DNA of 41,759 nucleotides from Streptomyces sp. CBMA156 (lineage in GTDB: Bacteria > Actinomycetota > Actinomycetes > Streptomycetales > Streptomycetaceae): the NCBI RefSeq assembly GCF_014596515.1, contig NZ_MSJQ01000412.1, forward strand, positions 1 through 41,759. Reading direction: 5' to 3'. Shown piece by piece: positions 15,940 through 22,591 of this stretch; position 1 is the first letter of the stretch; each line of letters opens with the position of its first letter. Below the pieces are notes generated by a model. It searched no databases, had not been told where the DNA came from, and was given only the letters and a program-made list of their open reading frames with translations. The position numbers were made by a program, and so were the translations under genes.

Positions 15940-16779
15940 TCAGACCCGCTTCCCCCAGGCGGTGAAGACCGCGAGGGAGAGGTCCCTGAACTCCGGGTCG
16001 GCCAGCTCCCGGTAGGCCGCCTCGAAGTCCTCGTCGGTGGCGAGCCCGGCGGCCAGCACGGCGGGGCGGGTCTGCTCCAGGGTGAGCCGCCACCACTCGG
16101 CCTCGTCGTCCCCGCCGGCGACCGGCTGGAAGCGCGCGTCGAGGCCGAGGCCGCTCAGCCCCTTGCCCTCCAGCGGCACCGGCAGGCTGCGCGCCCACTC
16201 GGTGTCGGTGCCCACCGCGGTCTCCAGGTGGCGGCGGAAGGCCCGCAGCACGGTCCGGTAGCCGAGGTGCGGCGAGTCCTTGATCGGGAAGAAGGCGGGC
16301 TCCTCCAGCACCAGCGTCCCGCCCGGGGCCAGCCACTCGACGAGCCGCTCCACCGCCTTCTCCGGGTCGGGCAGGTGGATCACCACGTACCGGGCGTGGA
16401 TGAAGTCGAAGGAGCCGGGCGGGAAGTCGTCGGTGTAGACGTCGTGGCGCAGCACCCGCACGCCGTCGGCGGCGAGTTCGTCCAGGAAGGTGGTGTCGAG
16501 GTCGGTGACGGTCACCTCGGCGCCCTGGCCGGCCAGCCAGCGGGCGACCGAGCCGCCGCCCCCGCCGACCTCCAGCACCCGGTGCCCGGCGTGCAGGCCG
16601 AGCGCCAGGAAGCGGTCGCGGGTGTGCGCGTCCAGGACGGACTCCAGCAGCCGCAGCCGGTGCAGTTCGGTGCCGACGGCGTGGCTGAACACCCCGTCGC
16701 GGTAGCGCTCCTCGTTCCACTGCCAGCGTTCGCCGGTGGCCCCGGCGAAGACGGATTCCGAGCCGGTCTGTACGGTCAT
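15940..16779 (-). CDS. SAM-dependent methyltransferase (class I)
   Basis: 279 aa. Motif I VLEVGGGGGS at 68-77 binds SAM; VTVTDLD is the acidic end of strand 2; FIHARYVVIHLPDPEKAVERL and APGGTLVLEEP are motifs II/III of the UbiE-like fold. The N-terminal RYRDGVFSHAVG and C-terminal region are unassigned and probably bind the substrate. AGGAGAAG precedes the ATG. It lies downstream of the cyclase-family gene with an 88-base gap, so the two are probably cotranscribed. It could O- or N-methylate the product of the convergent cluster; that link is inference. Confidence 0.87.
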   Translation of the reverse strand: MTVQTGSESVFAGATGERWQWNEERYRDGVFSHAVGTELHRLRLLESVLDAHTRDRFLALGLHAGHRVLEVGGGGGSVARWLAGQGAEVTVTDLDTTFLDELAADGVRVLRHDVYTDDFPPGSFDFIHARYVVIHLPDPEKAVERLVEWLAPGGTLVLEEPAFFPIKDSPHLGYRTVLRAFRRHLETAVGTDTEWARSLPVPLEGKGLSGLGLDARFQPVAGGDDEAEWWRLTLEQTRPAVLAAGLATDEDFEAAYRELADPEFRDLSLAVFTAWGKRV

Positions 16780-16867
16780 GGGCTTCTCCTGTGCTCGCGG
16801 GTCGGTCGGTGCGGACGGCGGCCGTCGGTCCGGACGGCGGCTGTCCGCCGGGCGGAGGCCGTCGGTT

Positions 16868-17707
16868 TCAGACGAAGGCGAGGACGCGGACCGGGCCGCC
16901 GGTCCCGCCGAGGTGCTTGGGCGCGCCGACCACGGCGACGGCGCCGAGGTCGGGCACGGTGTCGAGCCCGGCGAGGCACTCGATGGCGTACTTGCCGGCC
17001 GGCAGCAGCACCCGGTGGGTGTCCGGGTCGGCCGGGCGGGTGCCCGGGTCGAGGCTGATCGAGTCGGTGCCGACGCCGACCACCGAACGCTCGGTGACCA
17101 GGAACTGCGCGGCCTCCACCGAGATCCCGGGGAAGCGGTAGAGCCCCTCGGCCGGGTCGAGGTTGAGGAAGGCGCCGGGGGTGTCGATCCGGTGCGCCCA
17201 GTCGTTGTCGACGGCGAGCAGCGCGCCGTCGGGGATGCGGCCGTGCCGGCTCTCCCACCCGAGCAGGTCGTCGACGGTCAGTTCGGTGACGTGGTCACGG
17301 GCGGCGCGCTCGCCGATCCGGACCACGGCCAGCGGCGCGACCAGGGTGTCGGCCGGGATCTGGTGGGTGGCCAGGCCGTCGTCGTCGAAGTGCGAGGGCG
17401 CGTCGAGGTGGGTGCCGATGTGCTCGTTGTAGGTGAGCTCGAAGGCGTTGTACTCGTGCTCGGCGAGGTTGGCGAGCCGCTTGATCTCCATCGGTCTGAC
17501 GTACAGCTCGAAGACCGGCCAGTCCGGGCCGACCACGTGGGTGAGGTCCCGGACGGCGCCGCGCGGCAGGCTGATCGGGTCCCTGGCCCGCAGCGGCGCC
17601 GAGACCTCGGCGGGCCCGGCGGCAGCGGGATCGGCGCCGGCGGGACCGGTGGCAGGACCGGTGGCGGCGTGGCCGGTGGCACCCGCCACCGTCTCCGGTG
17701 AGCACAT
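16868..17707 (-). CDS. Cyclase-family metal-dependent hydrolase (KynB/kynurenine formamidase-like)
   Basis: 279 aa from ATG 17707, preferred over an in-frame ATG at 17731 because AGGAAGGGG lies at the right distance. After an Ala/Gly/Pro-rich N terminus of about 40 residues comes the family core, with the metal-binding signature HIGTHLDAPSHF at 96-107 (pattern HxGTHxDxPxH). The C-terminal GVGTDSISLDPG and AIECLAGLD are also family-typical. Members open or close amides, lactones and cyclic compounds (kynurenine formamidase, isatin hydrolase). The substrate is not readable; in this setting it may act on an aromatic amide. It is divergent from the MarR gene, its likely regulator. Confidence 0.85.
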   Translation of the reverse strand: MCSPETVAGATGHAATGPATGPAGADPAAAGPAEVSAPLRARDPISLPRGAVRDLTHVVGPDWPVFELYVRPMEIKRLANLAEHEYNAFELTYNEHIGTHLDAPSHFDDDGLATHQIPADTLVAPLAVVRIGERAARDHVTELTVDDLLGWESRHGRIPDGALLAVDNDWAHRIDTPGAFLNLDPAEGLYRFPGISVEAAQFLVTERSVVGVGTDSISLDPGTRPADPDTHRVLLPAGKYAIECLAGLDTVPDLGAVAVVGAPKHLGGTGGPVRVLAFV

Positions 17708-17793
17708 GGCATTCCCCTTCCTGGAGAACATCTATGGAAAAACAATCTCCTGAACGCGTTATGCTGGTGGCCCCGCCCGCAGAAGGAGTTCCG
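17708..17793. promoter_or_regulatory. Divergent promoter/operator region between cyclase and MarR genes
   Basis: This is the only AT-rich stretch in the neighbourhood. It holds a GGAGA (17723-17727)/TCTCC (17746-17750) inverted pair and a TATGCT (17760-17765) that could be the MarR -10, though no matching -35 is seen. MarR proteins commonly bind such divergent regions and repress both genes. Confidence 0.35.
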
Positions 17794-18300
17794 ATGGCCA
17801 CCGTCCCGCGGACGCCCCGCCTCGCCTCGCCCAGCCGGACGGAGGACGGGGGCGAGCGCCGCCAGTACTTCGCGACCCTCACCCGGGAACGCCCCGACAT
17901 CGCGCTCTGCCGGGCCACCACCGTGGTCGCCCGGGCGATCGACGAGGAGCTGACCGGCGCCCGGCTGACGGTGGCCCAGCACCTGGTGCTGAAGATGCTG
18001 GACGCGGTCGGGGCCTGCTCCCAGCAGGAGTTGAGCGAGCAGCTGCGGATCGACCGCAGCGTCATGGTCGGCTGCATCGACGGCCTGGAGAGCTCGGGGC
18101 TGGTGGTCCGTGAACGCCACCCCCGCGACCGCCGCGCCTACGCCGTCACCATGACCGAGGCCGGGTCGCGGGCCCTGGCCGAGGCGGAGGCGGGCATCGC
18201 CCCGATGATGGACCGGGTGTTCGCCGCGCTCACCGCCGAGGAGCGCGAGACGCTGATCCGGCTGACCCGCAAGCTCCTCACCGTCCAGCCGGGCGGGTGA
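17794..18300 (+). CDS. MarR-family transcriptional regulator
   Basis: 168 aa from ATG 17794, chosen for GAAGGAG five bases upstream; longer in-frame starts at 17734 and 17698 would overlap the divergent promoter. Winged-helix core: LTVAQHLVLKMLDAVGACSQQELSEQL, with recognition helix around RIDRSVMVGCIDGLESSGLV and the wing RERHPRDRRAYAVTMTEAG, the classic MarR DxRxxxVxLT pattern. A C-terminal helix serves dimerisation. It has one Cys in the winged-helix region (ACSQQ) and another in the recognition helix (VGCID). It probably controls itself and the divergent cyclase/methyltransferase pair; ligand unknown, perhaps a phenolic acid as in many MarR proteins. Confidence 0.88.
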   Translation: MATVPRTPRLASPSRTEDGGERRQYFATLTRERPDIALCRATTVVARAIDEELTGARLTVAQHLVLKMLDAVGACSQQELSEQLRIDRSVMVGCIDGLESSGLVVRERHPRDRRAYAVTMTEAGSRALAEAEAGIAPMMDRVFAALTAEERETLIRLTRKLLTVQPGG

Positions 18301-18305
18301 ACCGC

Positions 18306-19541
18306 TTAGCCGACCAGCGCCTGGTTGACCAACTGCCGCAGGCGTCCGTGCAGTTGGTGCGCGCTGGAGGGCATCAGCTGGGTCAGGAACAGCACCGTCA
18401 GCCGCTCCACCGGGTCCACCCAGAAGATGGTGGACGCGGCACTGTGCCAGCCGTACTCCCCCGCGCTGGCCGGCACCCCGGCGGCGGCCGGGTCCTGCAC
18501 CACCGCGAAGCCGAGCCCGAAGCCGACCCCGGCGGTGGGCATCTCGGAGAACACCGGCCGCCCGACGCTCTTCAGGTCCCCGCCGCCGGGCAGGTGGTTG
18601 CGCAGCGCGTGCCGCAGCGTGTGCCGGCCGAGCACCCGTACGCCCTGGTACTCGCCCTCGCCGAGCAGCATCTGGCTGAACCGGTGGTAGTCGGCGAGCG
18701 TGGTGACCAGCCCGGAGCTGCCGGACAGGCAGTCCGGCTCGCGCAGCACGTCGCCGCCGAAGGCGTCGTTGCGCACGGCCTTCCCGCTCGCCGGGTCGAC
18801 GACGTAGAAGGCGGCCAGCCGGTCGGCCTTGTCGGCCGGGACGTGGAAGCCGGTGTCGGCCATGCCGAGCGGGCCGAGCACCCGCTCGGCCAGGAACTCG
18901 TCGAGCCGCCGGCCGGAGGCGACCTCGATCACCCGCCCGAGCACGTCGCTGGAGGCGCCGTAGTTCCACGCGGTGCCGGGCTCGAAGAGCAGCGGGAAGG
19001 AGGCCCACTTCGCCACGCACGCGGCGAGGTCGAGGCCGGGCGCGGTGGTCCACTCGAAGCCGTTGGCGGTGTAGATCTCGTCCACCGGGTGCGCCCGGTG
19101 GAAGCCGTAGGTCAGGCCGGAGGTGTGGGTGAGCAGGTGCACGATCCGGATCGGCTCGGCGGCCGGGACGGTGACCGGCCTGGAGGCCGGCCCGCGCTGG
19201 TACACCCGGACGTCGGCGAACTCCGGCAGGTAGCGGGAGACCGGGTCCTGGAGGCCGATCGCGCCCTCCTCCAGCAGCACCAGTGCGGCCACCGAGGTGA
19301 CGGGCTTGGTCATCGACCAGGACCGGTAGATGGTGTCCGGGGTCTGCGGCAGGCCCTTCTCGACGTCGCGGTGCCCGTACCCGGCGAGGTGGGCGACCCT
19401 GCCGCCACGGGTCACGGCGAGCTGCCAGCCGGGCAGCCGGCCGTCGTCCACGTAGGCCCTGAGGTACTCGTCGATCCGGCGCAGCCGTGCGGGATCCAGG
19501 CCCGCCTCGGCCGGTTCGACGTCGACTTTGATCTGCGACAT
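18306..19541 (-). CDS. Serine hydrolase, beta-lactamase class C/esterase family
   Basis: 411 aa from ATG 19541 with GAGAGGA upstream; a longer reading to 19694 would span the promoter and operator. Catalytic SMTK tetrad (SxxK) at 76-79, second motif YGAS at 194-197, and a GWHSAAS segment in the place of the third (KTG/HxG) motif. Fold-typical THTSGLTYG and LGMADTGFHVP are present. No signal peptide is visible, so it is more likely a cytoplasmic esterase or transesterase than a periplasmic beta-lactamase. Family members include simvastatin acyltransferase LovD and EstB. It ends 5 bases after the convergent MarR stop with no clear terminator. Probably coregulated with the divergent nitroreductase through the TTCGAA sites. 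Confidence 0.85.
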   Translation of the reverse strand: MSQIKVDVEPAEAGLDPARLRRIDEYLRAYVDDGRLPGWQLAVTRGGRVAHLAGYGHRDVEKGLPQTPDTIYRSWSMTKPVTSVAALVLLEEGAIGLQDPVSRYLPEFADVRVYQRGPASRPVTVPAAEPIRIVHLLTHTSGLTYGFHRAHPVDEIYTANGFEWTTAPGLDLAACVAKWASFPLLFEPGTAWNYGASSDVLGRVIEVASGRRLDEFLAERVLGPLGMADTGFHVPADKADRLAAFYVVDPASGKAVRNDAFGGDVLREPDCLSGSSGLVTTLADYHRFSQMLLGEGEYQGVRVLGRHTLRHALRNHLPGGGDLKSVGRPVFSEMPTAGVGFGLGFAVVQDPAAAGVPASAGEYGWHSAASTIFWVDPVERLTVLFLTQLMPSSAHQLHGRLRQLVNQALVG

Positions 19542-19575
19542 GGCGTCCTCTCGCGGTCGAGCGATCTCGTCATGT

Positions 19576-19589
19576 TTCGAATGTTCGAA
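19576..19589. promoter_or_regulatory. TTCGAA palindromic operator near the serine hydrolase start site
   Basis: TTCGAA-TG-TTCGAA, a 14-bp palindrome broken only at the two central bases. On the minus strand it follows directly after the -10 hexamer, the position of a classic repressor site. Confidence 0.55.
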
Positions 19590-19615
19590 GATAGTGGAAG
19601 CATAGGAACAATCAA
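19588..19615 (-). promoter_or_regulatory. Promoter for the serine hydrolase gene
   Basis: Minus-strand TTGATT (19615-19610), 16-base spacer, TATCTT (19593-19588). The expected start lies inside the TTCGAA palindrome. Confidence 0.5.
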
Positions 19616-19666
19616 CTCCGCACACAAGAGCGGAACTTGAGATCCCGTGAGGTCCACCCACTGGAC

Positions 19667-19690
19667 TTCGAATGTTGCGCAAGTTTCGAA
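19667..19690. promoter_or_regulatory. 24-bp TTCGAA palindrome overlapping the nitroreductase promoter
   Basis: TTCGAA (19667-19672), TG, a perfect TTGCGCAA centre (19675-19682), GT, TTCGAA (19685-19690). The symmetry is exact in spacing, and 20 of 24 positions match. It shares TTCGAATGTT with the site at 19576. Confidence 0.6.
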
Positions 19691-19703
19691 CCATAAATAG
19701 GAT
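19675..19703 (+). promoter_or_regulatory. Promoter for the nitroreductase gene
   Basis: TTGCGC (19675-19680), 17-base spacer, TAGGAT (19698-19703), the usual Streptomyces vegetative -10. The -35 lies in the centre of the TTCGAA palindrome, so binding there should block transcription. Confidence 0.55.
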
Positions 19704-19750
19704 CCGGAAGGATTCGCCCCCCTCTTCCGACCCGACCGGAGCTGGAGCAC

Positions 19751-20404
19751 ATGCCGCCCCTCGCGCTTTCCATCGACGAACTCCTCACCACCACCCGGGC
19801 GGTGCGCAAGCGACTGGACCTCACCCGCCCGGTGGAGCGCGAACTGATCGAGGAGTGCCTGGCCCTGGCCACCCAGGCCCCCACCGGCCGCAACCGCCAG
19901 CGCTGGGACTTCATGATCGTCACCGACCCGTCCAAGCGCGCCGCCATTGCCGACCTCTACCGGCTCGGCCTGGTCCGCCCCCGCCAGCAGGTGGTCGGCA
20001 CCGGCGTGGACCGCACCACCGGCGACCAGCTGCGCCGGCTTCGCCTGGCCGAGAGCGCCCAGCACCTCTTCGACCACCTCCACGAGGTCCCGGTGCTGGT
20101 GATCCCGTGCGTCCGGATCGAGGGCCGGCACGAGGTCGACTCCTTCGTCGGCCAGGCCAACACCTGGGGCTCGATCATCCCGGCCACCTGGCAGTTCATG
20201 CTCGCCGCCCGCTCCCGCGGCCTCGGCACCGCCTGGACCACCCCGCACCTGCACTACGAGCGCGAGGCCGCCCAGATCCTCGGCATCCCCTACGAGACCG
20301 TCCTCCAGGCCGCGCTGATCCCGCTGGCCCACACCATCGGCACCGACTTCCGCCCCGGCCCCCGGGTCGGCACCGAGCAGATCGCCCACTGGGACGCCTG
20401 GTAG
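19751..20404 (+). CDS. Nitroreductase-family flavoprotein
   Basis: 217 aa. N-terminal LLTTTRAVRKRLDLTRPVE and LALATQAPTGRNRQRWDFMIV match the FMN-binding start of the family (usual RRSVR...ApsgxNxQpw). The middle holds QANTWGSIIPATWQFMLAARSRGLGTAWTT, given as QANTWGSIIPATWQF and MLAARSRGLGTAWTT, a family-typical helix lining the flavin site, and LGIPYETVLQAALIPLA is the conserved C-terminal strand. It should be an NAD(P)H-dependent FMN enzyme, possibly reducing nitro groups, quinones or enones. The true substrate is unknown. Its promoter carries the palindrome that also occurs before the divergent serine hydrolase. Confidence 0.87.
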   Translation: MPPLALSIDELLTTTRAVRKRLDLTRPVERELIEECLALATQAPTGRNRQRWDFMIVTDPSKRAAIADLYRLGLVRPRQQVVGTGVDRTTGDQLRRLRLAESAQHLFDHLHEVPVLVIPCVRIEGRHEVDSFVGQANTWGSIIPATWQFMLAARSRGLGTAWTTPHLHYEREAAQILGIPYETVLQAALIPLAHTIGTDFRPGPRVGTEQIAHWDAW

Positions 20405-20462
20405 GCCCCGGCCCCGGCCCCGCACGGACACCCCTCCGGTGGTTCCGGACCCCGGAGGATCC

Positions 20463-20492
20463 TTGACCACCGATCAGGCCGATCTTTAGGAT
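20463..20492 (+). promoter_or_regulatory. Strong vegetative promoter for a leaderless micro-ORF
   Basis: TTGACC (20463-20468), 18-base spacer, TAGGAT (20487-20492), close to the Streptomyces consensus. The transcription start should be at about 20499-20500, which is the A of the next ATG. Confidence 0.65.
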
Positions 20493-20499
20493 GGCTGCC

Positions 20500-20583
20500 A
20501 TGTTCCGGGAACGTCGAGTCAACGGCCTTGCCGCCGAGGTGACTTCCGACTGCGCGACGCACCGCTGCCGCTGTCGCCCCTGA
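20500..20583 (+). CDS. Leaderless 27-aa Arg/Cys-rich peptide (possible leader peptide)
   Basis: Begins MFRERRVNGLAAEVT and ends SDCATHRCRCRP. The ATG is 8 bases after the -10 TAGGAT, so the mRNA should start at or next to it with no leader. Short leaderless Arg- and Cys-containing peptides upstream of sulfur-linked or regulatory genes are widespread in Streptomyces and are often annotated as putative leader peptides; this one is similar in size and has three Cys codons near the end, but lacks the common RRHVDL core. A hairpin follows at 20591. It may sense Cys- or Arg-tRNA charging ahead of the LuxR gene. Confidence 0.45.
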   Translation: MFRERRVNGLAAEVTSDCATHRCRCRP

Positions 20584-20590
20584 ACCCTCC

Positions 20591-20627
20591 TCCCGCTTCC
20601 GCGCACCGATCCGACGCCGGAGCGGGA
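20591..20627 (+). terminator. Possible attenuator hairpin after the micro-ORF
   Basis: TCCCGCTTCCG (20591-20601) pairs with CGGAGCGGGA (ending 20627) with one bulge, followed by a pyrimidine-rich tct-cct-ctc-atc stretch. It starts 8 bases after the peptide stop and lies 105 bases before the LuxR gene. The remainder to 20731 is GC-rich and shows nothing else I can name. Confidence 0.35.
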
Positions 20628-20731
20628 TCTCCTCTCATCATCACGGTTCCGCCCCGCGGCCGGTGTCCCCACGCACCCCGCCGGTCCCGGCTGCCCGGAG
20701 TGCCGGAATCTCGACGGCAAGGAGAACGAAC

Positions 20732-21439
20732 ATGAGCCTGTCCCTCTACCGGTCCGCCGATCCCACCAGCCCGGCCGGCCCCACCGTCCGGGTGCTCATC
20801 TGCGCCGCCTCACCCCTGCTGCGCACCGGGCTGCGCACCATCCTGCAACGCTCACCCGGGCTGCAACCGCTGACCGAACTGTCCACCACCGCGAGGATCG
20901 CCCAGGCCTGCGCCGCCAAACGGCCGGACGTGGTGGTCATCGACGCCGACATGCCCGGCATGGAGGCCTGCGAGGTCAAGAAGCTCACCACCGACCGGGA
21001 GACCGGGCAGCCGGGCACCATCCTGCTGGTCCGCCCCGGCGACCCGGACCGGATGCTCGACTACCTCAGAGCCGGCGCCCGCGGCCTGGTCCTGCGGGAC
21101 GGCCCCGAGTCCGACATGGTGCACGCGGTCCGGGCGGTCGCCGCCGGGAACGCGCTGATCTCCCCGCCGATCACCGCCGAGGTGGTCACCGAGATGGCCC
21201 GCCGGCTGCCGGGGCCGCCACTGCACACCCCGCCGCTGCTGCGCCTGCTCACCCCGCGCGAGCAGGAGGTGCTCACCCTGATCGCGGGCGGGCTGTCCAA
21301 CGCCGAGATGGCCACCGAACTCCACCTCAGCGAGAAGACCGTCAAGTTCCACGTCTCCAACGTGCTCGGCAAGCTGCGCGTGCGCAGCCGGGCCCAGGCG
21401 ATGGTCTACGCCCGGTCCGGGCAGCGGGCGGCCGGCTGA
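20732..21439 (+). CDS. LuxR/NarL-type regulator with degenerate receiver domain
   Basis: 235 aa from ATG 20732 with AAGGAG at 20719; a longer frame to 20663 lacks a site. The receiver fold spans about 19-140: the phospho-acceptor-like Asp71 is present (VVIDADMPG), but the acidic pair is Ala25-Ala26 (LICAASPLLR, normally DDH), and the conserved Lys is Arg122 (LVLRDG). Mg-dependent phosphorylation is therefore unlikely. The LuxR HTH at about 172-228 is intact (LTPREQEVLTLIAGG, NAEMATELHLSEKTVKFHVS). No histidine kinase is adjacent. It may respond to a ligand, as other atypical response regulators in antibiotic clusters do (family knowledge). Confidence 0.87.
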   Translation: MSLSLYRSADPTSPAGPTVRVLICAASPLLRTGLRTILQRSPGLQPLTELSTTARIAQACAAKRPDVVVIDADMPGMEACEVKKLTTDRETGQPGTILLVRPGDPDRMLDYLRAGARGLVLRDGPESDMVHAVRAVAAGNALISPPITAEVVTEMARRLPGPPLHTPPLLRLLTPREQEVLTLIAGGLSNAEMATELHLSEKTVKFHVSNVLGKLRVRSRAQAMVYARSGQRAAG

Positions 21440-21461
21440 GCCGCCGGCCGCCGGCGCGGCG

Positions 21462-22442
21462 TCACGTCTGCGGGGCCAGGGCCCGCAGCGTGTCGCGCAT
21501 CCCCTCCGGTCCGGCGCCGAACTCCGGCACCGGAATCACCGCCAGCAGCGGCGTGTCCACGCCCGCCGCGACGAACTCCGCCACCCGCTCCCGGCACTCC
21601 CCAGGGGAGCCGTGGATCAGCAGCGCGTCGACCAGGTGCCCGGGCACCGCCGCGCAGGCGCCGTGGTAGTCGCCCGCCGCCCACGCGGCGTGCGAGGCGG
21701 CCAGCTCCTCGCCGCGCCCCAGCCAGTCGTGGAAGCCGCCGTACGTCCGGGCGTTGAGGATCGGCCCGAGCAACTGCCGTCCCTGCCAGCGGGCGTGGTC
21801 GCGGTCCCTGGTCGGGCAGACGAACAGCCGGGCCACCACCTCCTTGGCGCGGCCCGCCTCCCCCATCGCGGCCCGCACCCGCGGCACGTCCGCGGCCGCC
21901 AGGAAGTTGGTCACCAGCCCGTCCGCCTCCCGCCCGGCCAGCCGCAGCATCTGCGGGCCGAGCGCGCCCATCATCACCGGCGGCACCGGGTCGGGCCGCA
22001 GCGCCGGGGTGTACCGCTCGATGGCGAAGGAGTCGAACCCGCCCTGCACCGTCCGTCCGGCCAGGGCCTGCTTCAGGAACCGCACGGTGTCGCGGACCCG
22101 GCGGTACGGGTGCTCGAACGGGATGCCGTTGATCCGGGTGACGAACGGCGGCCCCGAGGAGCCGACGCCCACCACCACCCGGCCGGGCGCGGCCTCGGCC
22201 AGCGAGGCGACCGTCATGGCGAGCAGCGCGGGGCCCCGGGTCTGCACCGGCACCACGCCGGTGCCCAGCCGCAGCGCCGGTGCCCAGGCCGCGGCGAGTG
22301 CGAGCGGGGTGAACCCGTCGTAGCCCGCGGCCTCGCCGGTCCACACGTCGGTGTAGCCCAGGTCGGGCAGCTCCTCGACCAGTGCGCGGTGCCGGTGCAG
22401 CGGGACCCCGCGCAGCGGGAGCGTCAGGCCGTAGCGGCCCAC
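21462..22442 (-). CDS. LLM-class F420-dependent oxidoreductase
   Basis: 326 aa from GTG 22442, chosen because GGGAGG lies five bases upstream; the alternative GTG at 22448 would touch that site. The luciferase-like TIM-barrel is readable: YGLTLPLRGVPLHRH, LGYTDVWTGEAAGYDGFTPLALAA, VVVGVGSSGPPFV, VMMGALGPQMLRLAGREADGLV. The mention of F420 is from family knowledge; FMN is possible. It may reduce an alkene, imine or alcohol. It ends 22 bases from the convergent LuxR stop. A short overlapping ORF (22424-22480) precedes it. Confidence 0.85.
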   Translation of the reverse strand: MGRYGLTLPLRGVPLHRHRALVEELPDLGYTDVWTGEAAGYDGFTPLALAAAWAPALRLGTGVVPVQTRGPALLAMTVASLAEAAPGRVVVGVGSSGPPFVTRINGIPFEHPYRRVRDTVRFLKQALAGRTVQGGFDSFAIERYTPALRPDPVPPVMMGALGPQMLRLAGREADGLVTNFLAAADVPRVRAAMGEAGRAKEVVARLFVCPTRDRDHARWQGRQLLGPILNARTYGGFHDWLGRGEELAASHAAWAAGDYHGACAAVPGHLVDALLIHGSPGECRERVAEFVAAGVDTPLLAVIPVPEFGAGPEGMRDTLRALAPQT

Positions 22443-22480
22443 GGGCACCTCCCGGCGGTTCGCTCGCGGCGTTCGCTCAT
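22424..22480 (-). CDS. 18-codon upstream ORF overlapping the LLM gene start
   Basis: Reads MSERRERTAGRCPWAATA, from ATG 22480 with GGAAGG seven bases before it, and ends 19 bases inside the oxidoreductase gene in another frame. The DNA gagcga-acgccgc-gagcga is the same style as the micro-ORF at 13894. Probably a translation-coupling element rather than a functional peptide. Confidence 0.3.
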   Translation of the reverse strand: MSERRERTAGRCPWAATA

Positions 22481-22529
22481 CGGGTGTCCTTCCGCGGGAA
22501 CGGCGGTGCGGGCCGGCCCCATTGCCTAA

Positions 22530-22560
22530 GATTGGATAGTACGCAAAAGTTCGAACAATC
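22530..22560. promoter_or_regulatory. Operator-like sequence before the ArsR gene
   Basis: GATTG (22530-22534) and CAATC (22556-22560) flank GTTCGAAC (22549-22556), itself a perfect 8-bp palindrome with the TTCGAA core seen at 19576 and 19667. It lies in the divergent region between the LLM and ArsR genes, where an ArsR protein would be expected to bind. Confidence 0.4.
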
Positions 22561-22591
22561 CATCAGCGACCAGGACGACCAAGGAGCCGCC

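Noticed and set aside
18306..19541. Antibiotic-resistance beta-lactamase
   Set aside because: SMTK is present but there is no signal peptide, and the remaining motifs fit the broader esterase family better.
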